Shown: positions 1-9,958, counted from the first letter of the stretch. The stretch is 64,000 nt of DNA from Ulvibacterium sp. (GCF_028285715.1 NZ_JANQOO010000017.1:806001-870000); one strand, 5' to 3'. Notes: a model not told the origin generated them from the sequence alone. Made by a program: numbers and translations.

Positions 1-846
1 AACCGCTCACAGGCCGCCCATAGAACTGGACTTAAGCTAGAACAAATCAACCAGGGAACCTATCCCCACGAACGTCTGGAAAATGCCACTCGTGACGAAC
101 AGCGGGGGTTCATTTATCAGCAATATATCAAGTCGTTCCTTCGCTGTGGCCGAGTACTGGACGAAAATATAGGAAAGCTTATCGATTTTCTTAAAAAAGA
201 AGGATTGTACGACAATACCGTAATCATCTACACAGCGGACCAAGGTCATTTTCTGGGGGAGCATGGATTTTTCAGTAAACGGTTTATGTATGAAGAGGCT
301 ATGAGAATGCCTTTGATTATACGATATCCAGAGTTTATCGAGCCAGGCTCGATAAACAGAGATTTGATTATTAATGCCGACTTTGTACCCACTATGCTGG
401 ATATGGCAGATATAGATACACCGAAAGACGTGCAGGGTAGGAGTTTTTTTCCGAATTTAAAAGGAGAAACTCCAGGGGATTGGAGGAAAGCCGTTTACTA
501 CCATTACTGGCAGCATATATTGCATCGTGAAGTTGCGGCCCATATCGGTGTTCGAACCCGAGATAAAAAACTGATTTTCTACTACGGTCTGCCCCTTGGG
601 CAGACCAACAAGTCTCCAACCCCGCCCGAATGGGAGTTCTTCGATTTAAAAAATGATCCTTCGGAAATGTATAACGCCTTCAATGACCCGAATTATACAA
701 CCACTGTGGACAGTCTAAAACGAAAATTGAAAGAACTCCAGATACGCTATGATGATGAAGGTTTGGAATATCCTAAGATGAAGGCAGTACAGGAAAAGCA
801 TTTTTGGACAGGTCCAGACCCACCGACCGTAGCCAACGAGGAATAG
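1..846 (+). CDS. sulfatase, C-terminal part (5' end outside window)
   Basis: The frame is open from the first base, so the gene begins upstream and the catalytic Cys/Ser formylglycine motif lies outside the window. What is visible is the alkaline-phosphatase-fold C-terminal half of a type I sulfatase: a metal-binding TADQGHFLGEHG motif with a following SKRFMYEEAMRMPLIIRYP stretch, then the LKNDPSEMYNAFNDPNY segment typical of the family's C-terminal subdomain. Such enzymes remove sulfate esters from polysaccharides, usually in the periplasm or outside the cell. The neighbouring mannonate dehydratase gene, on the opposite strand, fits uronate-rich algal polysaccharide use, but the substrate cannot be told from this part. 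Confidence 0.9.
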   Translation, partial: NRSQAAHRTGLKLEQINQGTYPHERLENATRDEQRGFIYQQYIKSFLRCGRVLDENIGKLIDFLKKEGLYDNTVIIYTADQGHFLGEHGFFSKRFMYEEAMRMPLIIRYPEFIEPGSINRDLIINADFVPTMLDMADIDTPKDVQGRSFFPNLKGETPGDWRKAVYYHYWQHILHREVAAHIGVRTRDKKLIFYYGLPLGQTNKSPTPPEWEFFDLKNDPSEMYNAFNDPNYTTTVDSLKRKLKELQIRYDDEGLEYPKMKAVQEKHFWTGPDPPTVANEE

Positions 847-869
847 TGATTTAATTAAATCTATTCCTG

Positions 870-2081
870 CTACCAATGAAACAAGGTTCCGTCCTCTAAT
901 CTGTTAATAGGTAGAAATGCCTTTTTATAGGGATAATTCCCTGCCTTTTCAAAATCCATATCAACCCCTAGTCCCGGCTCTTCACTGGGGTAGAAATAAC
1001 CTTCTTCAAACTTGTGTTTAAGGTCAAAAACTTCCATGGTTATGGGGTAGTATCCCATATATTCCTGAATACCAAAATTGTTGATCGCCGTACCAAAATG
1101 CAAACAAGCTCCCAAATTGATCGGGGACAAATCGGAAGGCCCGTGACATCCAGTACGGATTCCGTATAATTCGGCTAGATGGGCAATTTTCATCATCGGT
1201 GTGAGTCCTCCGCCATGGGCGACCGTCATTCGTATGTAGTCTATAAGCTGTTGGGTAATCAAGTGTTGACAATCGAATATTGTATTGAATATTTCCCCAA
1301 CGGCCAACGGGGTTGTGGTATGCCGTCTTATCCATTCAAAGTTTTGTTGAAGTTCGGCCGGTACCGTATCCTCCAGCCAAAATAAGTGATGGGGTTCCAA
1401 TTCCTTGCCCAATCGGGCTGCTTCAATAGACGATAATCTATGATGCGAATCGTGAAGTAGATGGAGGTCCTTGCCGAATTCCTTTCTTACGGTCTGGAAA
1501 AGTTCGGGAATGTAGGCAAGGTACTTTTCGGTATTCCAAATTTCTTCATCGGGTTTACCCCCTGTAGTCGCTGGTTCATAGGTTCCTTTGTCTTTGGCAA
1601 TCCCATATACCTTTTCAAATCCCGGTATCCCGGATTGTATTCGAATCGCCTTAAATCCCTTATTTAAAATATCCGATACTTTCTGAAGGGTTTCGTCCAT
1701 ATCCTTTCCCTGTGCATGGGTATAGGCCAACAACCTGTGTCTACTCTTCCCTCCGAGCAATTTATGGACCGGCACGCCCAAAGCTTTTCCCTTAATGTCC
1801 CAAAGTGCCATGTCTACAGCGCCAATGGCCGTCATGTTTACAGCTCCCCTCCGCCAATAAACCCCACGATACAGGTAATGCCAAATATCCTCTGAATCGA
1901 AAGGGTCTCGATTAATAATACAAGGTATAATATGCTCTTTCAAATAAGTGGCCACCGCCAACTCCCTACCGTTAAGAGTAGCGTCCCCAAGCCCATAGAC
2001 ACCTTCATCGGTCTCTATTTTTAGGGTTACAAAGTTTCTACCGGGAGAACATACTATAACTTTAGCATCAACAATTTTCAT
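870..2081 (-). CDS. manD: D-mannonate dehydratase, enolase superfamily (ManD/RspA type)
   Basis: 403-residue cytoplasmic protein, full length for the ManD group of the mandelate racemase branch. The N-terminal capping domain begins MKIVDAKVIVCSPGRNFVT, as in characterised ManD proteins. The barrel carries the metal and catalytic motifs HDSHHRL, WLEDTVPAE and AVGEIFN (Asp, Glu, Glu metal ligands) and a later HGPSDLSP loop. The known reaction is dehydration of D-mannonate to 2-keto-3-deoxygluconate in uronate catabolism. Some RspA-group members are poorly active or prefer D-gluconate, so the substrate is inferred. It converges on the sulfatase gene with a 23 bp gap. Confidence 0.85.
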   Translation of the reverse strand: MKIVDAKVIVCSPGRNFVTLKIETDEGVYGLGDATLNGRELAVATYLKEHIIPCIINRDPFDSEDIWHYLYRGVYWRRGAVNMTAIGAVDMALWDIKGKALGVPVHKLLGGKSRHRLLAYTHAQGKDMDETLQKVSDILNKGFKAIRIQSGIPGFEKVYGIAKDKGTYEPATTGGKPDEEIWNTEKYLAYIPELFQTVRKEFGKDLHLLHDSHHRLSSIEAARLGKELEPHHLFWLEDTVPAELQQNFEWIRRHTTTPLAVGEIFNTIFDCQHLITQQLIDYIRMTVAHGGGLTPMMKIAHLAELYGIRTGCHGPSDLSPINLGACLHFGTAINNFGIQEYMGYYPITMEVFDLKHKFEEGYFYPSEEPGLGVDMDFEKAGNYPYKKAFLPINRLEDGTLFHW

Positions 2082-2618
2082 CTGTACGTATTTATTTGCT
2101 TTTATTGCCCTCTATGATCATTCGTCAATATGAATGATTTTTAGCCGAGTTCATCAATCTTCAGTTTTGTCAATAAGTACCTTGGTCGGCCTCAGGAGTG
2201 ATTATGATTTATTTCATATCCGTTGGCCAAAGATATAAGGATTAGTTTATTATTTTATTTCCTTACAAATTCCCTTTCACTGCATCCAGATATAATCTGA
2301 AATCCAAAGGTTCTGGATGACTTTGTCGATAGCGGATGGCTTAGGAATACCCCATATTTGGTTTTGTGGATGGCCCTTGGTGCTATCATTTTACATACAA
2401 CGGTTTGGGAAGTAAATTGGTTCTTTTGTTTATTGTCATTAGTTTTGGAACAATTGCTACAAAATGATTAAACTTTTTATGCCGCCGTATAACCTCCAAA
2501 TTCATAATACAACTTTGCGCTTTTGTTTTTGTAAAATCTCCATGGTATGTCATCTTCCGCATATTATGTAGGCATAGAAAATCTATCTGTATCTTGCGCT
2601 TCAAAATAAAATTTTAAT
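2082..2618. other. intergenic region between divergent manD and DUF1080 genes
   Basis: About 540 bases with no convincing gene; the short frames here lack family features. It must contain the promoters for manD (leftward) and the DUF1080 lipoprotein gene (rightward). A TATCTTGC sequence near 2590, about 25 bases before the rightward start codon, is a loose match to the Bacteroidota -7 element. An inverted repeat near manD is listed separately. Confidence 0.6.
2117..2138. promoter_or_regulatory. inverted repeat upstream of manD (candidate operator)
   Basis: Perfect 7-bp arms ATCATTC and GAATGAT are separated by 8 bases, 36 bases before the manD start codon. The position suits an operator for a local sugar-acid regulator, but no regulator gene is adjacent, so the role is inferred. 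Confidence 0.35.
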
Positions 2619-4511
2619 ATGAAGACCAACATTTCTATTGCCCTGCTTTTTATAATTTTTCTTGGGTGCAAGGAAAAACCCGGGAAAACCAAACCACAGA
2701 GTTCCAAGGCTCAAGTTCAAAAATTCTTACCCTTTAAAACGATAGAACTTGAAAATCTGGATTCCTTTTCCCCAACTGGGGAAAATTGGAAAATTGCAGC
2801 TAATGTATATGTGGACAGAAGTATGGAACGTACTATTTCATTTTCTGAAGGAACGGGGGTAATGGTAAACATCCCAAAGGAAGGTTCCATGGAGCATTTG
2901 TTCACTAACATTGAGCATGGGGATATGGAACTGGAGGTAGACGTTATGATGCCCGTAAACTCAAATTCAGGTCTTTATTTTCAGGGACGGTACGAAATCC
3001 AGCTTTTTGACAGTTGGGGCAAGAAAGACCCCGAACATAGCGATATGGGGGGCATATACCAACGTTGGGACGATACCAGGGAAAAGGGAAAGGAAGGTTT
3101 TGAAGGTCATGCCCCCAAAATAAATGCGGCCAAAACTCCCGGCTTATGGCAGCATTTTAAGATTATATTCCATGCCCCGCATTTTGATGCTGCCGGGAAT
3201 AAAATAAGGAATGCCAAATTCAGTGAAGTATGGCTAAATGGGGTGCTTGTGCACAAAAACGTAGAAGTGACCGGTCCCACCCGCGCTGCAGCCTTTACTG
3301 ATGAGAAACCCCTGGGACCTCTTATGGTCCAAGGAGATCATGGGCCAGTGGCGCTTAAAAATATGAGGTATAAATTGTATGGCACAAAAAGGGTTTCAAT
3401 TCAGGAAACGACAATGAAGGAATTTGAAAGTGCAGGCATGGTACTAACCGATATGGACAGCCTTACGGTCATTCGCGAGATTGAAACGGACAGTATTTCC
3501 GCTACCATGGCTACTGGCGATCGACCTAAAAAGATCCTAAGCTATACAGGCAAATTAGAAATTCCGGAATCGGGGGATTATCTTTTTGACTATAAGGTGA
3601 ATAGTGCAGGGGGGCTTTTCATTATAGATGGCGATACGATTGTTGACCTTAATGGGGATTACAACTTGGATTCACTGGGCCTTGGAAAAAAAACGTTGGC
3701 GGCCGGCGAAGTTCCCTTTCAACTTATTTATAACAAGCACCGGGCGTGGCGACGGGGCTTTAGTTTAGAGGTAGAGGGGCCAGGCATAGAGAAACACGCA
3801 TTACATGCCGAGAGCTCACTTAATGTAAACGAAGGTAGGCCTGCGGAGGATATCATGGTTACGGTATCCGATGAAGTGGTGTTGCACCGTAGTTTTTTGA
3901 TGCATGACGAAATTAAACGCACCCACTGCATTTCAGTTGGCACCCCCCAGGGTGTCCATTATGCCTACGACCTGGCCAGTGGGGCCCTCTTAAAAGTCTG
4001 GGATGGAGATTTTATCGATGCCACACAAATGTGGTTTTCGAGAGGTGAAAAACAATTGGGAGTACCTTCCGGTTTTACGGTGTCCTTTCATGGCGACCCC
4101 GAATTTACCATCTTGGCGGGAGAAGATTCGATTTGGCCCAAAACTATTTTGGAAACCGAAAACTTTAAGCCCATGGGTTATGAAATAGGGGAAGGGGGCT
4201 TCCCGACTTTCGTATATCAAAAAACTAAGGTCGATATTAGGGACCGAATGGTTCCCTTGGAAGATAGGAGAGCTTTGAAGCGGATCATTGAAATTTCAGG
4301 CGAAACCGATATCTGGCATAAGATCGCAGAAGGCGAATCCATAGTAAATTTGCCAGACGGTAGCTATATCATAAATAATGAGAGCTATTTTATAACCGTT
4401 CCGTCCAATTTTGGCCTAAAACCAATTGTCCGTAATGTGAATGGGAAAGAAGAACTGCTTTTAAAGATTCCGGCAGGCCAGAACAAAGTTGAATACACCA
4501 TTATTTGGTAA
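2619..4511 (+). CDS. lipoprotein with DUF1080 and PA14-like domains
   Basis: 630 residues with a lipoprotein signal (MKTNISIALLFIIFLGC, Cys17). Residues about 35-250 form a DUF1080 / 3-keto-disaccharide-hydrolase-type jelly roll (IQLFDSWGKKDPEHSDMGGIYQRWD, then a PTRAAAF...GPLMVQGDHGPVALKNMRYK ending). Residues about 305-390 resemble a PA14 domain (YTGKLEIPESGDYLFDYKV, GGLFIIDGDTIVD, RRGFSLEVEGPG). The remaining 240 residues are a conserved-looking domain (KRTHCISVGTPQGVHYAYDL) that I cannot name. It is probably anchored on the cell surface or in the periplasm and binds or processes carbohydrate. The next gene starts 11 bases downstream, so the two form an operon. The enzymatic role is unproven. 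Confidence 0.8.
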   Translation: MKTNISIALLFIIFLGCKEKPGKTKPQSSKAQVQKFLPFKTIELENLDSFSPTGENWKIAANVYVDRSMERTISFSEGTGVMVNIPKEGSMEHLFTNIEHGDMELEVDVMMPVNSNSGLYFQGRYEIQLFDSWGKKDPEHSDMGGIYQRWDDTREKGKEGFEGHAPKINAAKTPGLWQHFKIIFHAPHFDAAGNKIRNAKFSEVWLNGVLVHKNVEVTGPTRAAAFTDEKPLGPLMVQGDHGPVALKNMRYKLYGTKRVSIQETTMKEFESAGMVLTDMDSLTVIREIETDSISATMATGDRPKKILSYTGKLEIPESGDYLFDYKVNSAGGLFIIDGDTIVDLNGDYNLDSLGLGKKTLAAGEVPFQLIYNKHRAWRRGFSLEVEGPGIEKHALHAESSLNVNEGRPAEDIMVTVSDEVVLHRSFLMHDEIKRTHCISVGTPQGVHYAYDLASGALLKVWDGDFIDATQMWFSRGEKQLGVPSGFTVSFHGDPEFTILAGEDSIWPKTILETENFKPMGYEIGEGGFPTFVYQKTKVDIRDRMVPLEDRRALKRIIEISGETDIWHKIAEGESIVNLPDGSYIINNESYFITVPSNFGLKPIVRNVNGKEELLLKIPAGQNKVEYTIIW

Positions 4512-4522
4512 AAACGCAAGCA

Positions 4523-6490
4523 ATGAAGAAGTACCGAAACCAACAAGTCTTAACGATGTTCGCCCTTGCATTATCCTTGTTTGGATCTTTTGCCCAGACC
4601 TCGGATAGGGCAAAAAGGGAAGCTGAATATTACAAAATTGTCGATGTTCCCATACCAGATGATGTTGTTCTTGAAGTAGGTGGACTGGCCCTTACCGGCG
4701 AGGATAAATTAGGGGTTTCCACCAGAAGGGGTGAGGTTTGGTTAATAGACAGGCCCTATTCCAAGAATCCAGTTTACCACAAATATGCACATGGCCTGCA
4801 TGAGCCCCTAGGTCTGGCATATCGCGATAATGGTTTCTATCTGACACAAAGGGGGGAGTTGACGCGATTGGAGGACAAAAACAACGACGACAAGGCCGAT
4901 GTCTATAAAACCATTTACTCCTGGCCTTTATCGGGCAATTATCATGACTATTCCTATGGCCCCAAATTTCTGGATAATGGAGATATGCTCGTGACCCTCA
5001 ATTTGGCCTGGATAGGTCATGGGGCCAGTCTTTCCAAATGGAGAGGTTGGTTGTTACAAATTTCCCCTGAGGGGGAGATGACTCCCATAGCAACCGGATT
5101 GCGTTCTCCATCGGGATTTGAGATCAACGATTCGGGAGATATATTCTATACCGAAAACCAAGGTGATTGGGTGGGATCTGGACGGATGACCCATTTGGAG
5201 AAGGGGGATTTCGCCGGTAATCCCGAAGGTCTGGTGTGGACAGGAGAAGCAGATTCCCCGTTAAAATTAAAGATGGAGGATATTGAACGGGAATCGGGTA
5301 TGAGCCTCTATGAATATTCCAAAAAAGTACCCGAATTAAAGGCCCCTGCTATTTGGTTCCCGCATACCATCTTGGGTATTTCCACTTCCGATATATTGTA
5401 CGATACCACAGGGGGAAAATTTGGGCCTTTTGAAGGACAGATCTTTGTAGGTGATCAAGGTCACAGTAAAATTATGCGTGTTTATATGGAGAAGGTTAAT
5501 GGAGTTTATCAAGGAGCGGCTTTCAATTTTGTTGAGGGATTTTCTTCCGGGATTTTGAGAATGATCTGGGGCAGCGACCAAAGTGTGCTGGTTGGAATGA
5601 CAAGCAGGGGATGGGCCTCAACAGGAAAGGAGATGTTCGGTTTACAAAGGCTGGTATGGACCGGTAAGACTCCATTTGAGATAAAGACCATGAAAGCTTT
5701 GGACGATGGTTTTGAACTTGGTTTTACCAAACCGCTGAATACATCCATTGCCTCCGATCCAGAAAACTACCAGATTACTAGCTTCGACTATAAATACCAC
5801 TACAAATATGGTAGTCCAATAGTCAATCAGAAAAAAGGGATTGTCAGAAAAGCCGAGGTTTTGGAAAATGGTCAGTCCGTAAAACTCACCGTGGATGGTA
5901 TGCGATTGGGTTTTATCCACCAATTAAAAGCCCCAGGTCTAAGGTCTACCTCAGGGGAAAGACTATTGCATGATACCGGATATTACACGTTGAACGAAGT
6001 TCCCGGGGGAGCGTTAAAATCACAGCCAGTTGGGACTACTTCTGATGCGGCCCAGGCCATCCTTCAAGAAAGGCGAGTAAACGAGATGCCTTTGACATGG
6101 ATGGACGGCCCAGATCGGCAAATAACCATTGGCACCATACCGGGACTAAAATTTGATATTGAGGAACTGGTACTTGAACCTGGCCAAAAGATTGAGCTGA
6201 CATTCAATAATAGTGATGATATGCTGCATAACCTCGTTGTTGTCCAAAAAGGGGATGCTGTCGATAAAGTTGCCGGTATGGCCCTTAAATTAGGACTGGA
6301 TGGTGCAGACCTCAACTATGTGCCTGATTCCGACTTGGTCATTGTACATACCGGAATCCTACAGCCAGACACCTCTGAAAAAATTTATTTTGAAGCCCCA
6401 AAAGATATAGGAGAATACTGGATTGTCTGTACGTTTCCTGGGCATGCGACATCCATGCGAATCAAATTAGTTGTTAAGAAGAGTGTCTGA
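4523..6490 (+). CDS. secreted sorbosone-dehydrogenase-like beta-propeller fused to a C-terminal cupredoxin
   Basis: ATG at 4523 is chosen over the upstream TTG because it gives a clean signal peptide (cleavage near SLFGSFA-Q), leaving 11 bases after the previous stop. Residues about 35-420 are a glucose/sorbosone dehydrogenase-type propeller (LGVSTRRGEVWLID, HGLHEPLGLAY, GLRSPSGFEINDSGDIFYTENQGDWVG, VGDQGHSKIMRV). The last 120 residues are a plastocyanin/azurin fold with all type-1 copper ligands visible: His569 (DMLHN), Cys636, His641 and Met645 (CTFPGHATSM). The fusion suggests that electrons from an oxidised sugar or alcohol pass directly to copper. Substrate and redox cofactor of the propeller are unknown. 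Confidence 0.82.
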   Translation: MKKYRNQQVLTMFALALSLFGSFAQTSDRAKREAEYYKIVDVPIPDDVVLEVGGLALTGEDKLGVSTRRGEVWLIDRPYSKNPVYHKYAHGLHEPLGLAYRDNGFYLTQRGELTRLEDKNNDDKADVYKTIYSWPLSGNYHDYSYGPKFLDNGDMLVTLNLAWIGHGASLSKWRGWLLQISPEGEMTPIATGLRSPSGFEINDSGDIFYTENQGDWVGSGRMTHLEKGDFAGNPEGLVWTGEADSPLKLKMEDIERESGMSLYEYSKKVPELKAPAIWFPHTILGISTSDILYDTTGGKFGPFEGQIFVGDQGHSKIMRVYMEKVNGVYQGAAFNFVEGFSSGILRMIWGSDQSVLVGMTSRGWASTGKEMFGLQRLVWTGKTPFEIKTMKALDDGFELGFTKPLNTSIASDPENYQITSFDYKYHYKYGSPIVNQKKGIVRKAEVLENGQSVKLTVDGMRLGFIHQLKAPGLRSTSGERLLHDTGYYTLNEVPGGALKSQPVGTTSDAAQAILQERRVNEMPLTWMDGPDRQITIGTIPGLKFDIEELVLEPGQKIELTFNNSDDMLHNLVVVQKGDAVDKVAGMALKLGLDGADLNYVPDSDLVIVHTGILQPDTSEKIYFEAPKDIGEYWIVCTFPGHATSMRIKLVVKKSV

Positions 6491-6870
6491 GGCATTATTC
6501 CAGAATGTTAACGGGATAATGGGATACTATTAAAACGGATAGCGACCTTTCTTGCGCAAGGTTTAAATGTCGGGTAAATCCATCGGATACCATTGTATAG
6601 ATAATAATATTTTTTGATTTTCTATTTGCATCAGTGCTAAATAACCGTTTGGGGCATCCCTTCCAAAGAATCTATATAGCGTCAAAGGAAGCTTTGAATA
6701 CATCAAATCCAAGCTTTGTTCAATTTAGATCACAGTTTAAAGACTATACTTCTCGCCGCAAGGGAAAAAAGGCATGATAAATGGGGCGCATAGGGAGAGG
6801 CGGCCATTCCGGTAAGCCAGCAAAAAAATGTTGTTCCAGTACCGGATATCTCCTGCTTCAAATATGTTTT
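6491..6870. other. intergenic region between convergent genes
   Basis: About 380 bases between the ends of the cupredoxin fusion gene and nadB. No open frame with family features and no clear hairpin-plus-T-tract terminator was seen. Confidence 0.5.
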
Positions 6871-8433
6871 TCAAGAAGAGGCTGTATTATCAATATTGTA
6901 ATACCCTCCTTTGTTTTCCTTCCTTTTTAAGGATTGACCGATTGTTAAATGGGCTACATTGACCATATTTCTTAACTCACAAAGTGTGGTGGTCACTTTT
7001 GAGCTTTTATAAAGTTCCTCCACTTCCTTGTAGATTAAATCCAGATGTAGGATAGCCTTCGCTAAACGATCGTTGCTTCGAACGATACCCACATAATCAC
7101 GCATTAAGGCCTGTAACTTCTTAAGATTGTGGAGAATTAGGATATGTTCCTTAGGAATGCGGGTTCCGTCATCGTTCCATTCCGGAATAGCCACATTCAC
7201 GGAATCGGTAGGATTTGCAACCTGATACTTGTAGATGTTGTGCGCATACACCAGGGCCTCCAACAAAGAATTGGAAGCCAGCCGGTTGGCACCGTGCAAT
7301 CCTGTTCTGGAGCACTCGCCACAAGCAAACAAATGGTTTATGGAAGTTCTTCCGGTCTTATCAACCACAATACCCCCACAGAGGTAATGGGAAGCAGGAA
7401 CCACCGGAATCCAATCTGTCTCAATAGCAATATGATTCGCCAGACACTCCTTATAAATTGTCGGGAAATGCCTTTTGAACTGGTCGATATCCAGATGGGT
7501 ACAATCTAAAAAAACACAAGTATCCCCGGATTTTTTTAATTCCTGATCTATACTTTGTGATACAATATCCCGTGAAGCCAATTCAGCCCTTGCATCATAA
7601 TCAGGCATAAACCTATGCCCATTTTTATTACGTAATACGGCTCCAAATCCCCGAACGGCCTCAGAAATTAAAAATGATGGACCTTCTTTGGTAGTAAAAA
7701 GGGCCGTAGGATGAAATTGTACAAATTCCATGTCCCTGATCTCCGCCTTGGCCCTATATGCCATGGCGATACCGTCACCAGTGGCGATTACGGGATTGGT
7801 AGTATGACCATACACATGACCAATACCGCCTGTAGCCAATAATGTACTATCCGCCTTGATGGTAATGATCTTCCCTGTCCTTTCGTTTAGAACATAGGCT
7901 CCATAGCATGACACTTGCTTTGATTTCGGGACCTTAAGATGGTGCTCCGTAACCAGGTCTATGGCAAAATGATAGGGCAACATGGAAACATTTGGCAATC
8001 TTCTTAGATTTTCCAGCAATGCGCGCTCCACTTCGTGTCCGGTAATGTCCTTATGATGAACTACCCTATGTTCCGAATGGCCACCTTCCTTGCCTAGCTC
8101 CAATTTTCCGGAAGCATCAATATCAAAATTGGCACCCCATGCCATCAATTCCTTGAGTCGTTTTGGACCTTTTTTTACCACCATTTTCACTACATCCCGA
8201 TCACAAAGTCCATCTCCGGCTACTAGGGTATCCTTAATATGTTTTTTAAAAGAGTCCTCCTCTAGATCCAGTACTACGGCAACACCTCCTTGAGCATATT
8301 TTGTGTTGGATTCTTCCTCATCGGCCTTTGTGACTATTGTAACTGTCTTATCCGGAAGTGCCTTGGCAATTTTTGAAGCAAAGGTAAGTCCTGCTACCCC
8401 TGAGCCAATAACGAGAAAATTCGTCCGTATCAT
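6871..8433 (-). CDS. nadB: L-aspartate oxidase
   Basis: 520 residues. FAD-binding Rossmann motif VIGSGVAGLTFASK at the N-terminus, flavoprotein motifs TLLATGGIGHVYGHTTNP and FACGECSRTGLHGANRLASNSLLEALVY, and the active-site region EGGHSEHRVVHHKDITGHEVE. The C-terminal helical domain is complete. It oxidises L-aspartate to iminoaspartate, the first step of de novo NAD synthesis. The gene follows nadA with a single base between them, so the two are almost certainly co-transcribed and the labile iminoaspartate is handed to quinolinate synthase. Confidence 0.96.
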   Translation of the reverse strand: MIRTNFLVIGSGVAGLTFASKIAKALPDKTVTIVTKADEEESNTKYAQGGVAVVLDLEEDSFKKHIKDTLVAGDGLCDRDVVKMVVKKGPKRLKELMAWGANFDIDASGKLELGKEGGHSEHRVVHHKDITGHEVERALLENLRRLPNVSMLPYHFAIDLVTEHHLKVPKSKQVSCYGAYVLNERTGKIITIKADSTLLATGGIGHVYGHTTNPVIATGDGIAMAYRAKAEIRDMEFVQFHPTALFTTKEGPSFLISEAVRGFGAVLRNKNGHRFMPDYDARAELASRDIVSQSIDQELKKSGDTCVFLDCTHLDIDQFKRHFPTIYKECLANHIAIETDWIPVVPASHYLCGGIVVDKTGRTSINHLFACGECSRTGLHGANRLASNSLLEALVYAHNIYKYQVANPTDSVNVAIPEWNDDGTRIPKEHILILHNLKKLQALMRDYVGIVRSNDRLAKAILHLDLIYKEVEELYKSSKVTTTLCELRNMVNVAHLTIGQSLKRKENKGGYYNIDNTASS

Positions 8434-8434
8434 C

Positions 8435-9361
8435 TTACTTTGATAGTTCCAACATCCTTTCTATGGGCAATAGTGCAGACTGTGCCAAGGCTTTTGGAAT
8501 ATTGATTTGAGGGGATTCGTTAAGCAAACAATCATATAATTTTTGCATAGTGTTCACTTTCATATAAGCACATTCACTACAGGCACAGGTATTATCTTCC
8601 TGTGCGGGAGCAGGAATAAGTTCCGTATTGGGCACCTCCTTCTGCATTTTGTGCAATATACCAGCTTCCGTAGCTACAATAAACTTCTCCTGGGGGTGCT
8701 CTTTTACATAGTTGATCATTCCGGCCGTAGAACCAATGTAGGTGGCAACATCCAAGATGTGCTTTTCGGATTCCGGGTGGGCTATGATGACCGATTCTGG
8801 GTTTGCCTTATGCAAATCCAACAGTTTTTCTATGGAAAAAGCTTCATGTACAACACAGGAACCGTCCCAAAGCAAGAGATTCCGACCTGTTTTTTGACTG
8901 ATAAACCTGCCTAAATTTTTATCTGGAGCAAAGATAATGGGTCTATCCTCTGGAACCGACTCTACGATTTTCAAAGCGTTGGAAGAAGTACAGACAATAT
9001 CGCTCATCGCCTTGATTTCCGCCGAGCAGTTGATATAGGTAATCACCAAGTGATCCGGATGGGCGGCCGTAAATTCACGAAATGCATCCGGTGGACAGGA
9101 TTCGGCCAAGGAGCAACCCGCATCAAGGTCGGGAAGCAGCACCATCTTGGACGGATTCAAGATTTTGGCCGTTTCCGCCATGAAATGCACCCCGGCAAAT
9201 ACGATAATGGATGCATCCGTTTCCGCAGCTTTTTGGGAAAGCCCTAAACTATCGCCAACGTAATCGGCAATTTCCTGTATTTCCGGCCGTTGGTAATAGT
9301 GCGCCAACACAATGGCCTTTTTGCTTTTTTTTAATTCCAGGATTTGGTTCGCCAAACTCAT
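8435..9361 (-). CDS. nadA: quinolinate synthase
   Basis: 308 residues from the ATG at 9361; a TTG ten codons upstream is less likely because the family N-terminus ([20 protein letters not shown]) follows the ATG at the usual distance. The three cysteines expected to hold the 4Fe-4S cluster are seen in [18 protein letters not shown] and the [10 protein letters not shown] segment. Three pseudo-repeat domains are present (ILAYY-like, [12 protein letters not shown]). It condenses iminoaspartate with dihydroxyacetone phosphate to give quinolinate. It is the first gene of the nadA-nadB pair. Confidence 0.96.
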   Translation of the reverse strand: MSLANQILELKKSKKAIVLAHYYQRPEIQEIADYVGDSLGLSQKAAETDASIIVFAGVHFMAETAKILNPSKMVLLPDLDAGCSLAESCPPDAFREFTAAHPDHLVITYINCSAEIKAMSDIVCTSSNALKIVESVPEDRPIIFAPDKNLGRFISQKTGRNLLLWDGSCVVHEAFSIEKLLDLHKANPESVIIAHPESEKHILDVATYIGSTAGMINYVKEHPQEKFIVATEAGILHKMQKEVPNTELIPAPAQEDNTCACSECAYMKVNTMQKLYDCLLNESPQINIPKALAQSALLPIERMLELSK

Positions 9362-9529
9362 ATTCTTCGGTTCCAAATTTTTTGGGAGCAAATGTATTTT
9401 AAATGAACTCCTTAAGATATGATTTTCGTCACAATGTACAACAAAACTTAGACTATTGCCTTGAGACGAACCGATTCGGCCTTGAGGTTTGATTTTTCCA
9501 ATGTTTACAAAGAATCGTGATACTCCTAG

Positions 9530-9724
9530 TCACTTTTGCAAAAGCTGAACTTCGTTTTCGAAATATCTTAGGGCAAGCAGTACTTCTAAAAGCAGAAATG
9601 CGGCATATGCATCCTTCCAAAGTTTAACTTTTCTTTGCCATTGTCGTGCCAATGCAGGCTTAAAAGTCTCTGTTGTGCTTTGTTCCTGCCAGCAACGAAA
9701 CGCCAATTGACGTGTGGGGGCGTA
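9530..9724 (-). pseudogene. coding-like remnant of unknown origin
   Basis: The minus strand is open for about 64 codons between two stops but has no ATG. Its translation has protein-like composition: an RCWQEQSTTETFKPAL stretch, then a basic WQRKVKLWKDAYAAF and a Leu-rich amphipathic end. The WQEQS codons coincide with the 12-base direct repeat, and the second copy near 10835 reads WQEHS in the same frame. I do not recognise the family. It could be the tail of a decayed gene or of a mobile unit. Confidence 0.3.
9681..9692. repeat. 12-base direct repeat, copy 1
   Basis: TGTTCCTGCCAG, identical to 10831-10842. The pair brackets the alpha/beta hydrolase gene, 1150 bases apart. Confidence 0.4.
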
Positions 9725-9958
9725 CTATAGAATTCGTCTTCCAGATTTATTTATTGGGCATAGACTCAATTAAAATTATTAGGCCAAGGAGGGAAGCAAA
9801 TGAATTATTGCCTCATTCCACTTGACTATTGTTTGGGAATGATGCCAACAACAAAATTGAAAATAATAGTGCCTTTATTCTTTTGTTTTGGACATGTAGC
9901 ACAATGGATTATGTAAAATACGTTTTAAAGCTTTTTACACACCCTTGTATATTGTATT

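Larger units (their letters stand above)
9362..9958. other. intergenic region upstream of nadA
   Basis: Nearly 600 bases holding the nadA promoter and, on the minus strand, a coding-like frame listed separately. A 12-base sequence, TGTTCCTGCCAG, at 9681-9692 recurs at 10831-10842 on the far side of the next gene. No intact gene was found. Confidence 0.5.

Noticed and set aside
7144..7509. 121-codon plus-strand frame opposite nadB
   Set aside because: It is antisense to a fully conserved enzyme and has no family features; a shadow of nadB codon use.
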